Source: Butyrivibrio sp.
Lineage (GTDB): Bacteria > Bacillota > Clostridia > Lachnospirales > Lachnospiraceae
Assembly: GCF_015056685.1 (NCBI RefSeq)
Contig: NZ_SVFW01000037.1
Location: 1 to 41,851, forward strand
Length of the DNA: 41,851 nt
Direction: 5' to 3'
The position numbers and the translations under genes are program-made. Positions 32,260 to 40,615 of the stretch are shown here, one piece after another. Below the pieces are notes generated by a model. That model made no database searches, was not told the origin of the DNA, and saw nothing but the letters and a program-made list of their open reading frames with translations. Numbering within the stretch: the stretch's first letter is position 1; every line of letters starts with the position of its first letter.

Positions 32260-34257
32260 ATGGGTGAAAAAACTGAAAAGAAGAAAAAAACAAAAAAGAT
32301 AAGTACTAAGCTTATTAGCTACATCGTTCCGCTTGTAACGGCGACGGTCATAGCACTTGTTCTTGTGGCGTCGCTGCTTTCAAAGAGCAGGATGACTGAA
32401 ATGGCAAATGAAACTCTTGAGTCGTCTATTTCGAATCAGGCCGACAATATTGAGGCGTGGCTTAGTGAGAATCTGCAGTTTTTTAGCACGGTTAAATACT
32501 TTATAGAAAAAGAAAATCCTGCAGAGGGCGAACTTTCAGGTATGCTGGATATGTTCTATGGTTACAATTCAAGCTGCCCAAACGGATTATATATTGGAAC
32601 TTCAGGTGGAAAGCTTATCAAGGCGGCTAAATCTGAAATTACTGAGTCCGATGTCCTTGGGAGTGCATGGTATAAGCAGGGTATCACAAGAGTTGATATG
32701 GCTTATGGCGGAGCACATTCTGATGCAAACGGTACAACAGTTATCAGTGCTACAGGTATTTTAGATATGGAAGGTGATGAGCTGAAGGTCCTTGCAGCTG
32801 ACGTGCCACTTGACGCCATCAGTATCATCGTTAATTCCGGTGTAAAAATGACAAATGCAAGCTCTTTCCTTGTGGATAAGTCCGATTACACGATCCTTGC
32901 CCATAGAAATTCAAGTCTTGTATCAACAAAGCTAACAGGTTCATCATCAGATGCTTTTCTTGATGGAGCATACAAAAAACTTTCAGCAGGCGATTATACA
33001 ACTGAAGAGATTGCGGCTTACATGACAGCTTTTAAGGAAATAGAAGGAACTGACTGGGTGCTTGTATCATATATTCCTACAAGTATTATCCTAAAAGCAA
33101 TAACACAGATGAGTAATCTTCTTATCATAATCGGTGTTATCGCAGTTGTTCTTATAGTTGTTTCAATTCTCTATGTAGTTAGAAGAGTTATCGCTCCTCT
33201 TGGACATATTACAGAAAATATCACAGCTATGTCAGAGGGAGACTTCACGATTGAAGTTAATTCTGAGAGCAATGATGAAATTGGAATCATGGGAGGCAAG
33301 GTTACAGAGTTTGTTACTTCCATGAGGAAAATGCTTAAAAGTATCAGTGAGGAATCTGAGAAACTCAGACAGGAGTCTGACAGCAGTGATCAGGTTTCGC
33401 GAACAATGTATGATGCTTCTCAGGCTCAGTCAGAGGCTATGAAGCAGCTCAATGAAACAGTTGATCAGCTTGCTACAGCGGTTAATGATATTGCACAGAA
33501 TGCCACAACTCTTGCAACTATTGTTTCTGACACAAGAGATAATAGTGACAAGGCCAATGAGAGCATGAAGGAAACTGTTGAGATCTCTAAAAAGGGTCGC
33601 CAGGATATGGAGAAACTCAGCACAGCCATGCAGGATATCGAAGCTGCAAACAACGAGCTTGTTAATTCTATCAACAAGGTCGGAACAGCTTCTGAAGAGA
33701 TCACCAATATTGTTGGAATGATTGGTGAGATCGCTGAGGAAACAAATCTTCTTTCTCTTAATGCCAGCATAGAAGCAGCTAGAGCAGGTGAAGCAGGAAA
33801 AGGCTTCGCTGTTGTTGCTACTCAGATCGGTAAACTTGCGCAGACATCAGCAGAAAGTGCTCAGAATATAGCAAACCTCATTGAAGAGGTGCACAAACTT
33901 ATTGAGAATGCGGTGGGACAGGCCCATGCCAGTGCTACAAGCATTCAGGAAAACAGTGAACTTATCGGCGTTGCCGTTGGTACTTTTGACCAGATTTATA
34001 ACAATATTCAGGAATCCAACAAGCTTATTGAGAACATGATAGAAGATGTGCAGAAGGTTGATGATGTTGCAACCAATGTAGCAGCCATTTCTGAGGAACA
34101 GGCGGCCAGTGCAGATGAGATCCTTGCTACATCAGAGAATATGGTTGAGATGGCTGAGAATATCACCAGAAGTAGTCAGGATGTGGCAGATAATTCTGAA
34201 GAACTTGCAGGAACCAGCCACACGCTCACTTCTTATGTTCAGAAGTTCAAGATTTGA
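32260..34257 (+). CDS. Methyl-accepting chemotaxis protein
   Basis: A 665-residue chemoreceptor. A basic N-terminus (KKKKTKKISTK) precedes the first membrane helix (about 20-40). An extracellular Cache-type sensor spans about 50-285, a second helix about 287-308, then a HAMP domain and a long cytoplasmic four-helix hairpin. The CheA/CheW-binding tip reads EETNLLSLNASIEAARAGEA and FAVVATQIGKLA near residue 493. The ATG at 32260 is preferred over a start at 32179, because the upstream codons overlap the promoter. A substrate-binding lipoprotein gene starts 13 bases downstream, which suggests that the receptor senses ligand through that protein. Flagellar and che genes are not in the window. Confidence 0.93.
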   Translation: MGEKTEKKKKTKKISTKLISYIVPLVTATVIALVLVASLLSKSRMTEMANETLESSISNQADNIEAWLSENLQFFSTVKYFIEKENPAEGELSGMLDMFYGYNSSCPNGLYIGTSGGKLIKAAKSEITESDVLGSAWYKQGITRVDMAYGGAHSDANGTTVISATGILDMEGDELKVLAADVPLDAISIIVNSGVKMTNASSFLVDKSDYTILAHRNSSLVSTKLTGSSSDAFLDGAYKKLSAGDYTTEEIAAYMTAFKEIEGTDWVLVSYIPTSIILKAITQMSNLLIIIGVIAVVLIVVSILYVVRRVIAPLGHITENITAMSEGDFTIEVNSESNDEIGIMGGKVTEFVTSMRKMLKSISEESEKLRQESDSSDQVSRTMYDASQAQSEAMKQLNETVDQLATAVNDIAQNATTLATIVSDTRDNSDKANESMKETVEISKKGRQDMEKLSTAMQDIEAANNELVNSINKVGTASEEITNIVGMIGEIAEETNLLSLNASIEAARAGEAGKGFAVVATQIGKLAQTSAESAQNIANLIEEVHKLIENAVGQAHASATSIQENSELIGVAVGTFDQIYNNIQESNKLIENMIEDVQKVDDVATNVAAISEEQAASADEILATSENMVEMAENITRSSQDVADNSEELAGTSHTLTSYVQKFKI

Positions 34258-34270
34258 GGAGGCTTGTAAG

Positions 34271-35260
34271 ATGAAAAAGATTATTACAGTTCTTTTAACA
34301 GGATTATTGCTGGTTACGGTCATCGCAGGCTGCGGAGCTGCTTCAGGAAGCACGGCGAGCACTGGTGGTGGCGGAAAGGCAAAAATTCTTTTGATCATGA
34401 ATGATGTTACTGATACTTTCAGAGGCCAGCTGGCCGATGCGGTTACATCAGCAGCAACCAGCAGCGGAGCGACTGTTGATCTGGTTGAGACAGGCGGAAG
34501 CGTTGAGATGGAAGCAGAGCTTGTAGCAACCGCAGCTTCAAAGGGATATACAGCAATTATCCTGAGACCATCTGATGCCAGCACAGCTCTTCAGATGAAT
34601 GTGGCAGCAGGAAATCTTCCAATCATCTATGTTAACAACCAACCTTCGGATGAACATCTTACTGCCGATAAATATATTTACGCAGGTTCAAGTGAGGAGC
34701 AGGCCGGACAGCTTCAGGCTGAATATGTTCTTAAAAAACTGGGCAATCCTTCAAGTCTAAATGTAATTATTTTTGAGGGAGAGCAGGGACATTCAGCTAC
34801 AATCGGAAGAACTAATGCAGTTATCAAGACTTTAAAAGAAAATGGCTGCAATGCAACTTATGTATTTAAGGATTATGCAAACTGGTCTGACACTGAAGCT
34901 GAATATAAACTTGGAATCTTTATGAAGACAGGGCAGAGCGTTGATGCTGTTTTTTGTAACAATGACACGATGGCTCTTGGTGTTATCAGTGGAATGAAAA
35001 AATATGGTCTGGATTATACCAAGATTCCTGTGTGCGGCGTCGATGCAACAGCAGATGGCTGCGAGTCAATCTCTTCCGGTGAGATGGCATTTACGGTTCT
35101 TCAGAGCGCAGCAGGTCAGGGGGCTTCAGCTGTAAAGGCGGCTATAGCGCTTGGAAGTGGCGGTACGATCGAGGGAATCGATTATGCTACAGAAGATCAC
35201 AAATGTATCTATGTTCCATTTGAATCTGTAGATGCGTCCAATGTAAGCCAGTACAAGTAA
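34271..35260 (+). CDS. Sugar-binding lipoprotein (Peripla_BP_4 type)
   Basis: A 329-residue lipoprotein with signal MKKIITVLLTGLLLVTVIAG and lipobox Cys21. The mature part is a two-lobed periplasmic binding protein of the ribose/xylose-binding type: KAKILLIMNDVTDTFRGQLA, YTAIILRPSDASTALQM, YAGSSEEQAGQLQAEYVLKK, VDAVFCNNDTMALGVISGMK and VCGVDATADG. Sugars or autoinducer-like molecules are typical ligands. The SD GAGGAGG overlaps the stop of the chemoreceptor gene. No ABC transporter permease or ATPase follows; instead a terminator ends the operon. It may therefore serve chemotaxis rather than uptake, or share a transporter encoded elsewhere. Confidence 0.9.
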   Translation: MKKIITVLLTGLLLVTVIAGCGAASGSTASTGGGGKAKILLIMNDVTDTFRGQLADAVTSAATSSGATVDLVETGGSVEMEAELVATAASKGYTAIILRPSDASTALQMNVAAGNLPIIYVNNQPSDEHLTADKYIYAGSSEEQAGQLQAEYVLKKLGNPSSLNVIIFEGEQGHSATIGRTNAVIKTLKENGCNATYVFKDYANWSDTEAEYKLGIFMKTGQSVDAVFCNNDTMALGVISGMKKYGLDYTKIPVCGVDATADGCESISSGEMAFTVLQSAAGQGASAVKAAIALGSGGTIEGIDYATEDHKCIYVPFESVDASNVSQYK

Positions 35261-35280
35261 AAAGTAATATGATAAATAAA

Positions 35281-35322
35281 GGGCAGTGCAGTGCTTAAAA
35301 AGCATTTCATTGCCCTGTTTTG
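35281..35322 (+). terminator. Terminator of the chemoreceptor operon
   Basis: GGGCAGTG pairs with CATTGCCC (one G-T pair), then TGCTT with AAGCA across an internal loop, followed by TGTTTTGC. Confidence 0.75.
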
Positions 35323-35396
35323 CATATTATGAAAACTCAGATTATAATTGTGAAAGTTTTAAGTAATTTTTTTTACAGAAGTTTGAGGTTAAGTGT

Positions 35397-36689
35397 ATGG
35401 AAAATAAAGAAAAGAACAGTAATCCTATCGAGTACATTATCGATCATATGCCGGAGATGGATCTGATTGGGAGGATAAGAGTCTTTTTCAGGTGGATAAT
35501 TCTGGGAAGTATTACAGGAATTGTGGTTGGAGCTATTGGTGCAGCCTTTGGACGCGCGATAGTTTGGGCTACAGGTTTTAGAAGCGAGCATGACTTAATT
35601 ATTTTAGGGCTCCCTTTTGCAGGTCTTTTGATAGTGTTCCTGTACAGGCTCTGCAAGGATTACGAGGATAAGGGAACAAATCTTGTGATCAAGTCGATCC
35701 AGGCGGGGGAGAACCTTCCTATTGCAAAGGCTCCGCTTATTTTCATTTCTACGACTTTGACCCATTTATTTGGTGGTTCAACAGGTCGTGAGAGTGCGGC
35801 ACTTCAGATGGGCGGAAGTATCGGCTACAATCTCGGAAAGCTCTTCAGACTAAAAGAGGGAAATATAAAGATCATCACTATGTGTGGCATGAGTGCTGCT
35901 TTCTCAGCACTTTTCGGAACTCCTATGACTGCTGCGTTTATGGCAATGGAGATTGAAAATGTAGGTATTATGTACTATTCAGCTCTTGTGCCATGCGTTG
36001 TTTCGGCTCTTGTAGCTTCAGGAGTAGCGGAGTTTTTAGGAGCTCAGGGAGAAATCTTTGCAGTAAACATCGTACCTGAGTTTACTGTTTATAATGCGAT
36101 ATTCACTGCAATTCTTGCAATCCTGTGTGCAGTAGTGAGCGTGATCTTTTGTGATGTTTTGAAAATATCAGGACGACTTTATAAGAAGTTTTTTGCAAAC
36201 CCGTATTTGAGAGTATTTGTTGGCGGATGTATCGTTGCGGCTCTTACATTTATTTCCGGAACAAGATATTACAACGGAGCTGGAATGAATGTGATTGAAA
36301 TGGCTTTAAAGGGCGAAGCCCCTTATTTTGCATTTCTTTTGAAGATCATTTTTACAGCGCTGACTCTTGGCGCCGGCTACAAGGGTGGTGAAATTGTGCC
36401 AGCTCTTTATATAGGCGCAACTTTTGGCTGCCTTTATTCACAGCTTTTAGGATTTGATCCGGCTCTTTGCGCTGCTATCGGAATGGGGGCGCTTTTCTGC
36501 GGAGTAACCAACTGTCCTATTTCATCACTATTTATTTGCTTTGAATTATTCGGCTTCAAAGGCATGCCATATTATCTTTTGGCTGTTGCACTGAGCTATA
36601 CCTTCTCCGGATACTCAAGCCTTTACAGCAGTCAGAAGATTGTTTATTCCAAGTTCCACAATAAGTATGTAAACAGGGATACGAACTGA
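35397..36689 (+). CDS. CLC family chloride channel/antiporter
   Basis: A 430-residue membrane protein with about ten hydrophobic helices, of the bacterial CLC (EriC) group. The selectivity-filter motif GREGP appears as GRESAALQ in GGSTGRESAALQMGGSIG near residue 130, keeping the gating Glu but replacing Gly-Pro. The later motif GGEIVPALYIGATFG near 325 corresponds to the GxFxPxL filter segment. CLC antiporters exchange chloride for protons in acid resistance; some bacterial branches export fluoride. The altered filter leaves the ion undecided. No C-terminal CBS domains are present. No fluoride riboswitch was recognised in the 76 bases between the preceding terminator and the ATG. GAGG lies upstream of the start. 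Confidence 0.88.
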   Translation: MENKEKNSNPIEYIIDHMPEMDLIGRIRVFFRWIILGSITGIVVGAIGAAFGRAIVWATGFRSEHDLIILGLPFAGLLIVFLYRLCKDYEDKGTNLVIKSIQAGENLPIAKAPLIFISTTLTHLFGGSTGRESAALQMGGSIGYNLGKLFRLKEGNIKIITMCGMSAAFSALFGTPMTAAFMAMEIENVGIMYYSALVPCVVSALVASGVAEFLGAQGEIFAVNIVPEFTVYNAIFTAILAILCAVVSVIFCDVLKISGRLYKKFFANPYLRVFVGGCIVAALTFISGTRYYNGAGMNVIEMALKGEAPYFAFLLKIIFTALTLGAGYKGGEIVPALYIGATFGCLYSQLLGFDPALCAAIGMGALFCGVTNCPISSLFICFELFGFKGMPYYLLAVALSYTFSGYSSLYSSQKIVYSKFHNKYVNRDTN

Positions 36690-36745
36690 TATGGTAGGAA
36701 AATAAGCCAGTATTGAGGCATGTTTATTTTTGCGTACAAAGTGTG

Positions 36746-36799
36746 TTGCCACTTAAGTAGTTATGTGATATATTGTATGTAGTAATCAAAACTACATGC
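36746..36799 (+). promoter_or_regulatory. Promoter and dyad upstream of the small immunity-like gene
   Basis: TTGCCA (36746-36751) and TATATT (36769-36774) are 17 bases apart with TGA before the -10 (extended). A 9-bp dyad, ATGTAGT/ACTACAT plus two outer pairs (36775-36783 with 36791-36799), covers the expected start site and may be an operator. Confidence 0.6.
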
Positions 36800-36860
36800 A
36801 ATCATTTGAAAAACCACTTTTCTCATGATGACAAATAGAGACTTCAATTGGGAGGCAACT

Positions 36861-37118
36861 ATGAACGCAAAAGAACTTCAGAAATATTTCAAAGAACACT
36901 TAGTACCATCAAAACTCTACAAAATTGGTGGACATCATAAGAATAGAATTTGCCTTGATAAAACTGAGAATGGTTGGGCTGTCTTTTTCCAGGATAAAAA
37001 AGAACGCATCGGAGTTATGAACTTTGTAGATGAAGCATCTGCCTGCAATTCTATGAAGGATGAACTCAGAAAGCTCATGGAGCAGATGTACGGAGTTACA
37101 TGGGCTCAGGCCAGATGA
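36861..37118 (+). CDS. Small soluble protein, possibly Imm59-like
   Basis: An 85-residue basic protein without membrane segments. The order LYKIGGHHKNRICLDK, GWAVFFQDKKERIGVMNF and EASACNSMKDELRK suggests a short alpha/beta fold. It resembles small immunity proteins of the Imm59 type, which pair a tyrosine-rich strand region with an acidic Trp-containing strand. The match is by eye and weak. No toxin gene with an RHS, LXG or similar domain is nearby, so it could be an orphan immunity gene or an unrelated protein. GGGAGG precedes the ATG at 36861; earlier in-frame ATG (36825) lacks an SD. It has its own strong promoter and terminator, so it is expressed alone. Confidence 0.72.
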   Translation: MNAKELQKYFKEHLVPSKLYKIGGHHKNRICLDKTENGWAVFFQDKKERIGVMNFVDEASACNSMKDELRKLMEQMYGVTWAQAR

Positions 37119-37196
37119 TTAAATGTGTGGATTTTCTGCGTGACAGATTCGCATATTCAGTATAGGCGACTAATTTAATAAAGTTAATATTTAAAG

Positions 37197-37232
37197 CTCA
37201 CACTGGTTGAACGATCAGTGTGAGTTTTTTTT
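37197..37232 (+). terminator. Terminator of the small immunity-like gene
   Basis: A 9-bp stem CTCACACTG/CAGTGTGAG (37197-37205 with 37216-37224), a 10-base loop and eight T residues. Confidence 0.95.
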
Positions 37233-37284
37233 GTGTTCTTGGAAATTGCTTTGCGCCCTGAATTTATATTTTCCTCAATATTTT

Positions 37285-37316
37285 TTTAGGCTGGATTTAG
37301 GTTGTTTTTTTAGAAT
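37285..37316 (+). promoter_or_regulatory. Direct-repeat promoter upstream of the Cthe_2159-type gene
   Basis: TTTAGG at 37285-37290 and again at 37296-37301 form a pair with an 11-base period, followed after 9 bases by a -10-like TAGAAT (37311-37316). The layout matches OmpR-family sites such as the CiaR pattern TTTAAG-N5-TTTAAG, where the repeats take the place of the -35. The regulator is unknown. Confidence 0.4.
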
Positions 37317-37387
37317 GGCAGTGTAGACAAAGAGAATGAGTTTAAAGAACAGCCTAAAGGCATGTGAAAAGTAGAATGGAGAATAAT

Positions 37388-39727
37388 ATGTTAAATAAAA
37401 AAATGAAATCAAAAATGGGAATTGGATTTGCTACAGTGCTTGCAGTTGCTTTGCTTGTAGCAGGATGTGGGACAACAACAGGTGGAACTGAGACAGCTAC
37501 AGTAGGTACAGAGAGCGCAACAGTTGTTGCTAGTACCGATGCAAGTATAGATTTAAGCGATGTTACAGCAGTGATCACACTTTCCGATAATGGATCAGTT
37601 GTGAGCGGTAACGGAGCAAGTGTAGAAGATAATGACATTGTGATCACATCCGGTGGTACTTATTCATTCAGTGGTACTTTAACTGAAGGAAGGATCAAAG
37701 TTGAGGCTGAGGGCCAGGATGTAACGATCGTTCTGAACGGAGTGACAATTACAAACAGCGAGAAGGATGCAATCTATATTGAATACGCAAACAGTGCAAC
37801 TATCTACGTGATGGAAGGCACTGAGAACGTGCTTACAAGCGGAACAGAGACAACTTATGAAGAGGCCAAGGCAGCTACTGACGAAGCAAATGCAAGTGCT
37901 GATGACAGTACATCAAGTGAGGACAATACAAGCACGACTGAAACTTCATCGGCAGATGCAAGTGGATCAGCAGATGATTCAGAAGCAGTAAGCGATTCTG
38001 CAACTTCAGAAGGCAGTACCGAGGCAGTGGATGAAGGATTTAGCAACAGCCAGAAGGCAACGATCATGGCAAAGTGCAGCCTCACTGTATCAGGAAGCGG
38101 TTCACTTACTGTTAATGGATATATCAACAATGGCATTCAGTCAAAAGAAATACTGACAATAAGTGACGTTGATCTTACACTGGTTTCTGCAAATGATGGA
38201 ATTAAGGCAGGAACAGAACTTAACATAACATCAGGAACATTTGATATTGATTCTTATGGTGATGCAATACAGTCAGACGGAACTCTCAATATCTCAGATG
38301 GCTATTTTGATATCTTTACAGGAAATGGTTCTGCCTCCGCTGAAAAGAAATCTGAAGCTATGCCAGGCGGTGGCGGCATGGGCGGCGAGCGAAATAGTTC
38401 CGATATGATCGCAAAAATGCTTGAGAGAATGGGAGTTGATGGAGCAAGTGATCTTGCTGCAGCACTCGAAGAGGCAGGAGCTTTGGAAAGTGCACCAAGA
38501 GACATGAATAGTGTTGTTGATTGGCTAAATGGACTTGTCGAAGATGGAACCATTTCTGCTGATTATCAGACAACTATTGATGCAATTGAATCTGCTATGA
38601 GCAGCTTCCAGCCGGGACAGATGGGAGCGCAGAATCAGGCTAATATGCAGCCGACTGGTGATTCATCGCAAGCAACCGATAATACGGGTAATGCAGCACC
38701 TCAGCCGACAGATATGGCAGGTCAGGCACCTCAAATGGCTGGCGGTGGCTTTGGTGGCGGAATGATGGATGATACTGCAGACAGCGCAGATTCTGATTCA
38801 AACAGCGTAAGCCAGAAGGGTATCAAAGCAGAAGGTGTAATGACAATCGATGGTGGTACATTCACTATAGATACAGTGGACGATGCAATTCACGGAACAT
38901 CAGATGTTGTTATAAACGCCGGAGCATTTAACATTACATCAGGGGATGATGGAGTACATTCAGACACAAACCTTACAGTCAACGGAGGAACTATAACTGT
39001 AGAAGACAGCTATGAAGGAATTGAAGCGGGAGTCATTACTATAAATGATGGTGAAATAAGCGTAACATCTTCAGATGATGGATTTAACGCATCTACAACC
39101 CTTACAGATCCTGATATTACAATAAATGGCGGTGTTGTTTATGTAAATGCCAGCGGTGACGGACTTGATTCAAATAAGAACCTTACTATAAATGGCGGAA
39201 CAGTATATGTTGATGGCCCTTCAGAAGATATGAATGCCGCAATTGATATAGGAACTGAAAATCAGGGTATCTTCGTTATAAACGGAGGAACAGTGACAGC
39301 GGTTGGATCATCAGGAATGCTTGAAAATGCAGATTCTTCATCAACTCAGCAGACTATTACTTATGTATTTAGCGAGAAACTTGAAGAGGGAACTGTTATT
39401 ACAGTCAGTGACTCATCAGGAAATGAAGTTGCAAGCTTTACGCTTATCAAGAGCGCGAGTGCAGTCACTTATTCTTCAGCAGATCTTGTTTCAGGCGAGA
39501 CCTACACATTTACAGCCGGTGACCAGTCAGGTGAGATTACAACAGACAGCATTAATACAACTAACAGCACCGGAGGCATGGGAATGGGTGGCCACGGTGG
39601 CGGCATGGGCGGCCGTGGTATGATGCAGGGCCAAATGCCAACAGACGGCCAGATGCCAGCAGGCGGTCAGGCACCTTCAAATGACCAGACTACTACAAAC
39701 GAGCAGGCTCCAGCATCAGGAAACTGA
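37388..39727 (+). CDS. Cthe_2159-type (DUF4353) beta-helix carbohydrate-binding lipoprotein
   Basis: A 779-residue surface lipoprotein with lipobox Cys27 (VAGCG). Rungs of a beta-helix repeat through the protein, for example LTISDVDLTLVSANDGIKAG, MTIDGGTFTIDTVDDAIHGT and DVVINAGAFNITSGDDGVHS. This is the pattern of Cthe_2159, whose founding member binds polygalacturonate and cellulose. Three low-complexity inserts interrupt it: an Ala/Ser/Asp/Glu-rich segment (about 165-215), a 160-residue insert with Met/Gly/Gln runs (about 320-475), and a Gly/Met-rich tail near the end. It may tether plant cell-wall pectin at the cell surface. GGAG lies six bases before the ATG at 37388. A direct-repeat promoter precedes it and a hairpin terminator follows. 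Confidence 0.85.
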   Translation: MLNKKMKSKMGIGFATVLAVALLVAGCGTTTGGTETATVGTESATVVASTDASIDLSDVTAVITLSDNGSVVSGNGASVEDNDIVITSGGTYSFSGTLTEGRIKVEAEGQDVTIVLNGVTITNSEKDAIYIEYANSATIYVMEGTENVLTSGTETTYEEAKAATDEANASADDSTSSEDNTSTTETSSADASGSADDSEAVSDSATSEGSTEAVDEGFSNSQKATIMAKCSLTVSGSGSLTVNGYINNGIQSKEILTISDVDLTLVSANDGIKAGTELNITSGTFDIDSYGDAIQSDGTLNISDGYFDIFTGNGSASAEKKSEAMPGGGGMGGERNSSDMIAKMLERMGVDGASDLAAALEEAGALESAPRDMNSVVDWLNGLVEDGTISADYQTTIDAIESAMSSFQPGQMGAQNQANMQPTGDSSQATDNTGNAAPQPTDMAGQAPQMAGGGFGGGMMDDTADSADSDSNSVSQKGIKAEGVMTIDGGTFTIDTVDDAIHGTSDVVINAGAFNITSGDDGVHSDTNLTVNGGTITVEDSYEGIEAGVITINDGEISVTSSDDGFNASTTLTDPDITINGGVVYVNASGDGLDSNKNLTINGGTVYVDGPSEDMNAAIDIGTENQGIFVINGGTVTAVGSSGMLENADSSSTQQTITYVFSEKLEEGTVITVSDSSGNEVASFTLIKSASAVTYSSADLVSGETYTFTAGDQSGEITTDSINTTNSTGGMGMGGHGGGMGGRGMMQGQMPTDGQMPAGGQAPSNDQTTTNEQAPASGN

Positions 39728-39738
39728 ATGACATAGAC

Positions 39739-39790
39739 TACAAAGGGCGGCACACAGATGAGTCTCATCTGCGTACCGCTCTTTGTATTT
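39739..39790. terminator. Bidirectional terminator-like hairpin
   Basis: Stems ACAAAG/CTTTGT, GCGG/CCGC and CAGATGA/TCATCTG (39740-39786) form one long hairpin with small internal loops between the Cthe_2159-type gene and the convergent HAD gene. A T-rich stretch follows on the plus strand. Confidence 0.65.
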
Positions 39791-39818
39791 GCGCAGCACG
39801 CCTTATTTGCTATATCAA

Positions 39819-40481
39819 TCAGCAAAGAAAAGATAGGATCTCTTTTGCTGAATCTGCAACGAATGTTGCACCTTCACGTATCATCGCTGATGTGCTGCCA
39901 TAGCCATAGGTTACAGCAATGCTGTCGATGCCTGCATCTACGGCACCTTTTATATCATAGGCGGTATCCCCGATCATTATGCAGGATTTTTTTTCAAGGT
40001 TATAGGTACTAATGGCTGTTTCAATGAGCCTCTTTTTGTCAGAACTGTGGTCAGAAAGTGTAGGGCCAACCATGTGGTCAAAGTATTTATCGAGACCTAT
40101 CCGAGTAAGTATTTTTTCTGCAAAAACGAGAGGTTTACTGGTGATCAAGACAACAGTGAAGTCTTTTTCTTTCAGAGTTTCAAGGAGTTCTGGAATTCCT
40201 TCATATATATCAACGTCGTACATTCGCTCTTTTTCGTATATGTCTCTGTAAAGGGCTACTGCCTTGTTACAGTCCTCGTCATTCATGTGATATTCCCTTG
40301 TAAATGAATCATAAAGAGATGGACCAATGAAAGTTTCCAGTTTCTGGCGCGGCTGATCAGTTATACCAAACTGTGACAGAGCATACTCAACGGAGGATGT
40401 AATTGCTCTTCCGGAGTCTGTGAGTGTTCCATCCAGATCAAACATTGCGACCTTGTAAGGTGAAAAGAACTGTTTTACCAT
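39819..40481 (-). CDS. HAD-superfamily phosphoglycolate phosphatase-like hydrolase
   Basis: A 220-residue HAD phosphatase of the Gph/PpaX group. Motif I is MFDLDGTLTDSG near residues 13-24, with the nucleophile Asp and catalytic Asp. Motif II is ITSKP, a conserved Lys lies in SSDKKRLIE, and motif IV is MIGDTAYDIKGA. The helical cap (residues about 25-90) is the size expected for C1-type enzymes. Substrates of the group include phosphoglycolate, pyrophosphate and sugar phosphates; this one is not resolved. The ATG at 40481 is used because GGAGG lies five bases upstream; an ATG at 40493 overlaps it. It is transcribed alone, divergent from the RNase H-like gene. Confidence 0.88.
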   Translation of the reverse strand: MVKQFFSPYKVAMFDLDGTLTDSGRAITSSVEYALSQFGITDQPRQKLETFIGPSLYDSFTREYHMNDEDCNKAVALYRDIYEKERMYDVDIYEGIPELLETLKEKDFTVVLITSKPLVFAEKILTRIGLDKYFDHMVGPTLSDHSSDKKRLIETAISTYNLEKKSCIMIGDTAYDIKGAVDAGIDSIAVTYGYGSTSAMIREGATFVADSAKEILSFLC

Positions 40482-40542
40482 TTGAGCCTCCATAAATAGA
40501 TGAATCAGTTTGAATCATTTTACCATGGAATGACAAGCGAAC

Positions 40543-40603
40543 TTGCTTTATTATACCTATTTGATAAAATATTTTTCATAGGAGATTTCGTATTATTACG
40601 AAA
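40543..40603 (+). promoter_or_regulatory. Promoter and leader hairpin of the RNase H-like gene
   Basis: TTGCTT (40543-40548) and TAAAAT (40565-40570) are 16 bases apart. A 7-bp palindrome TTTCGTA-TTAT-TACGAAA (40586-40603) follows in the leader, ending just before the SD AGAGG. It may act as an operator or modulate translation. Confidence 0.48.
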
Positions 40604-40615
40604 GAGGAAACGTGT

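Noticed and set aside
34109..34270. Longer start of the binding lipoprotein gene
   Set aside because: It would overlap the chemoreceptor gene and bury the signal peptide; the ATG at 34271 has GAGGAGG and starts a normal lipoprotein signal.
35323..35396. Fluoride riboswitch before the CLC gene
   Set aside because: The gap is short and AT-rich and none of the conserved crcB-motif segments is visible.
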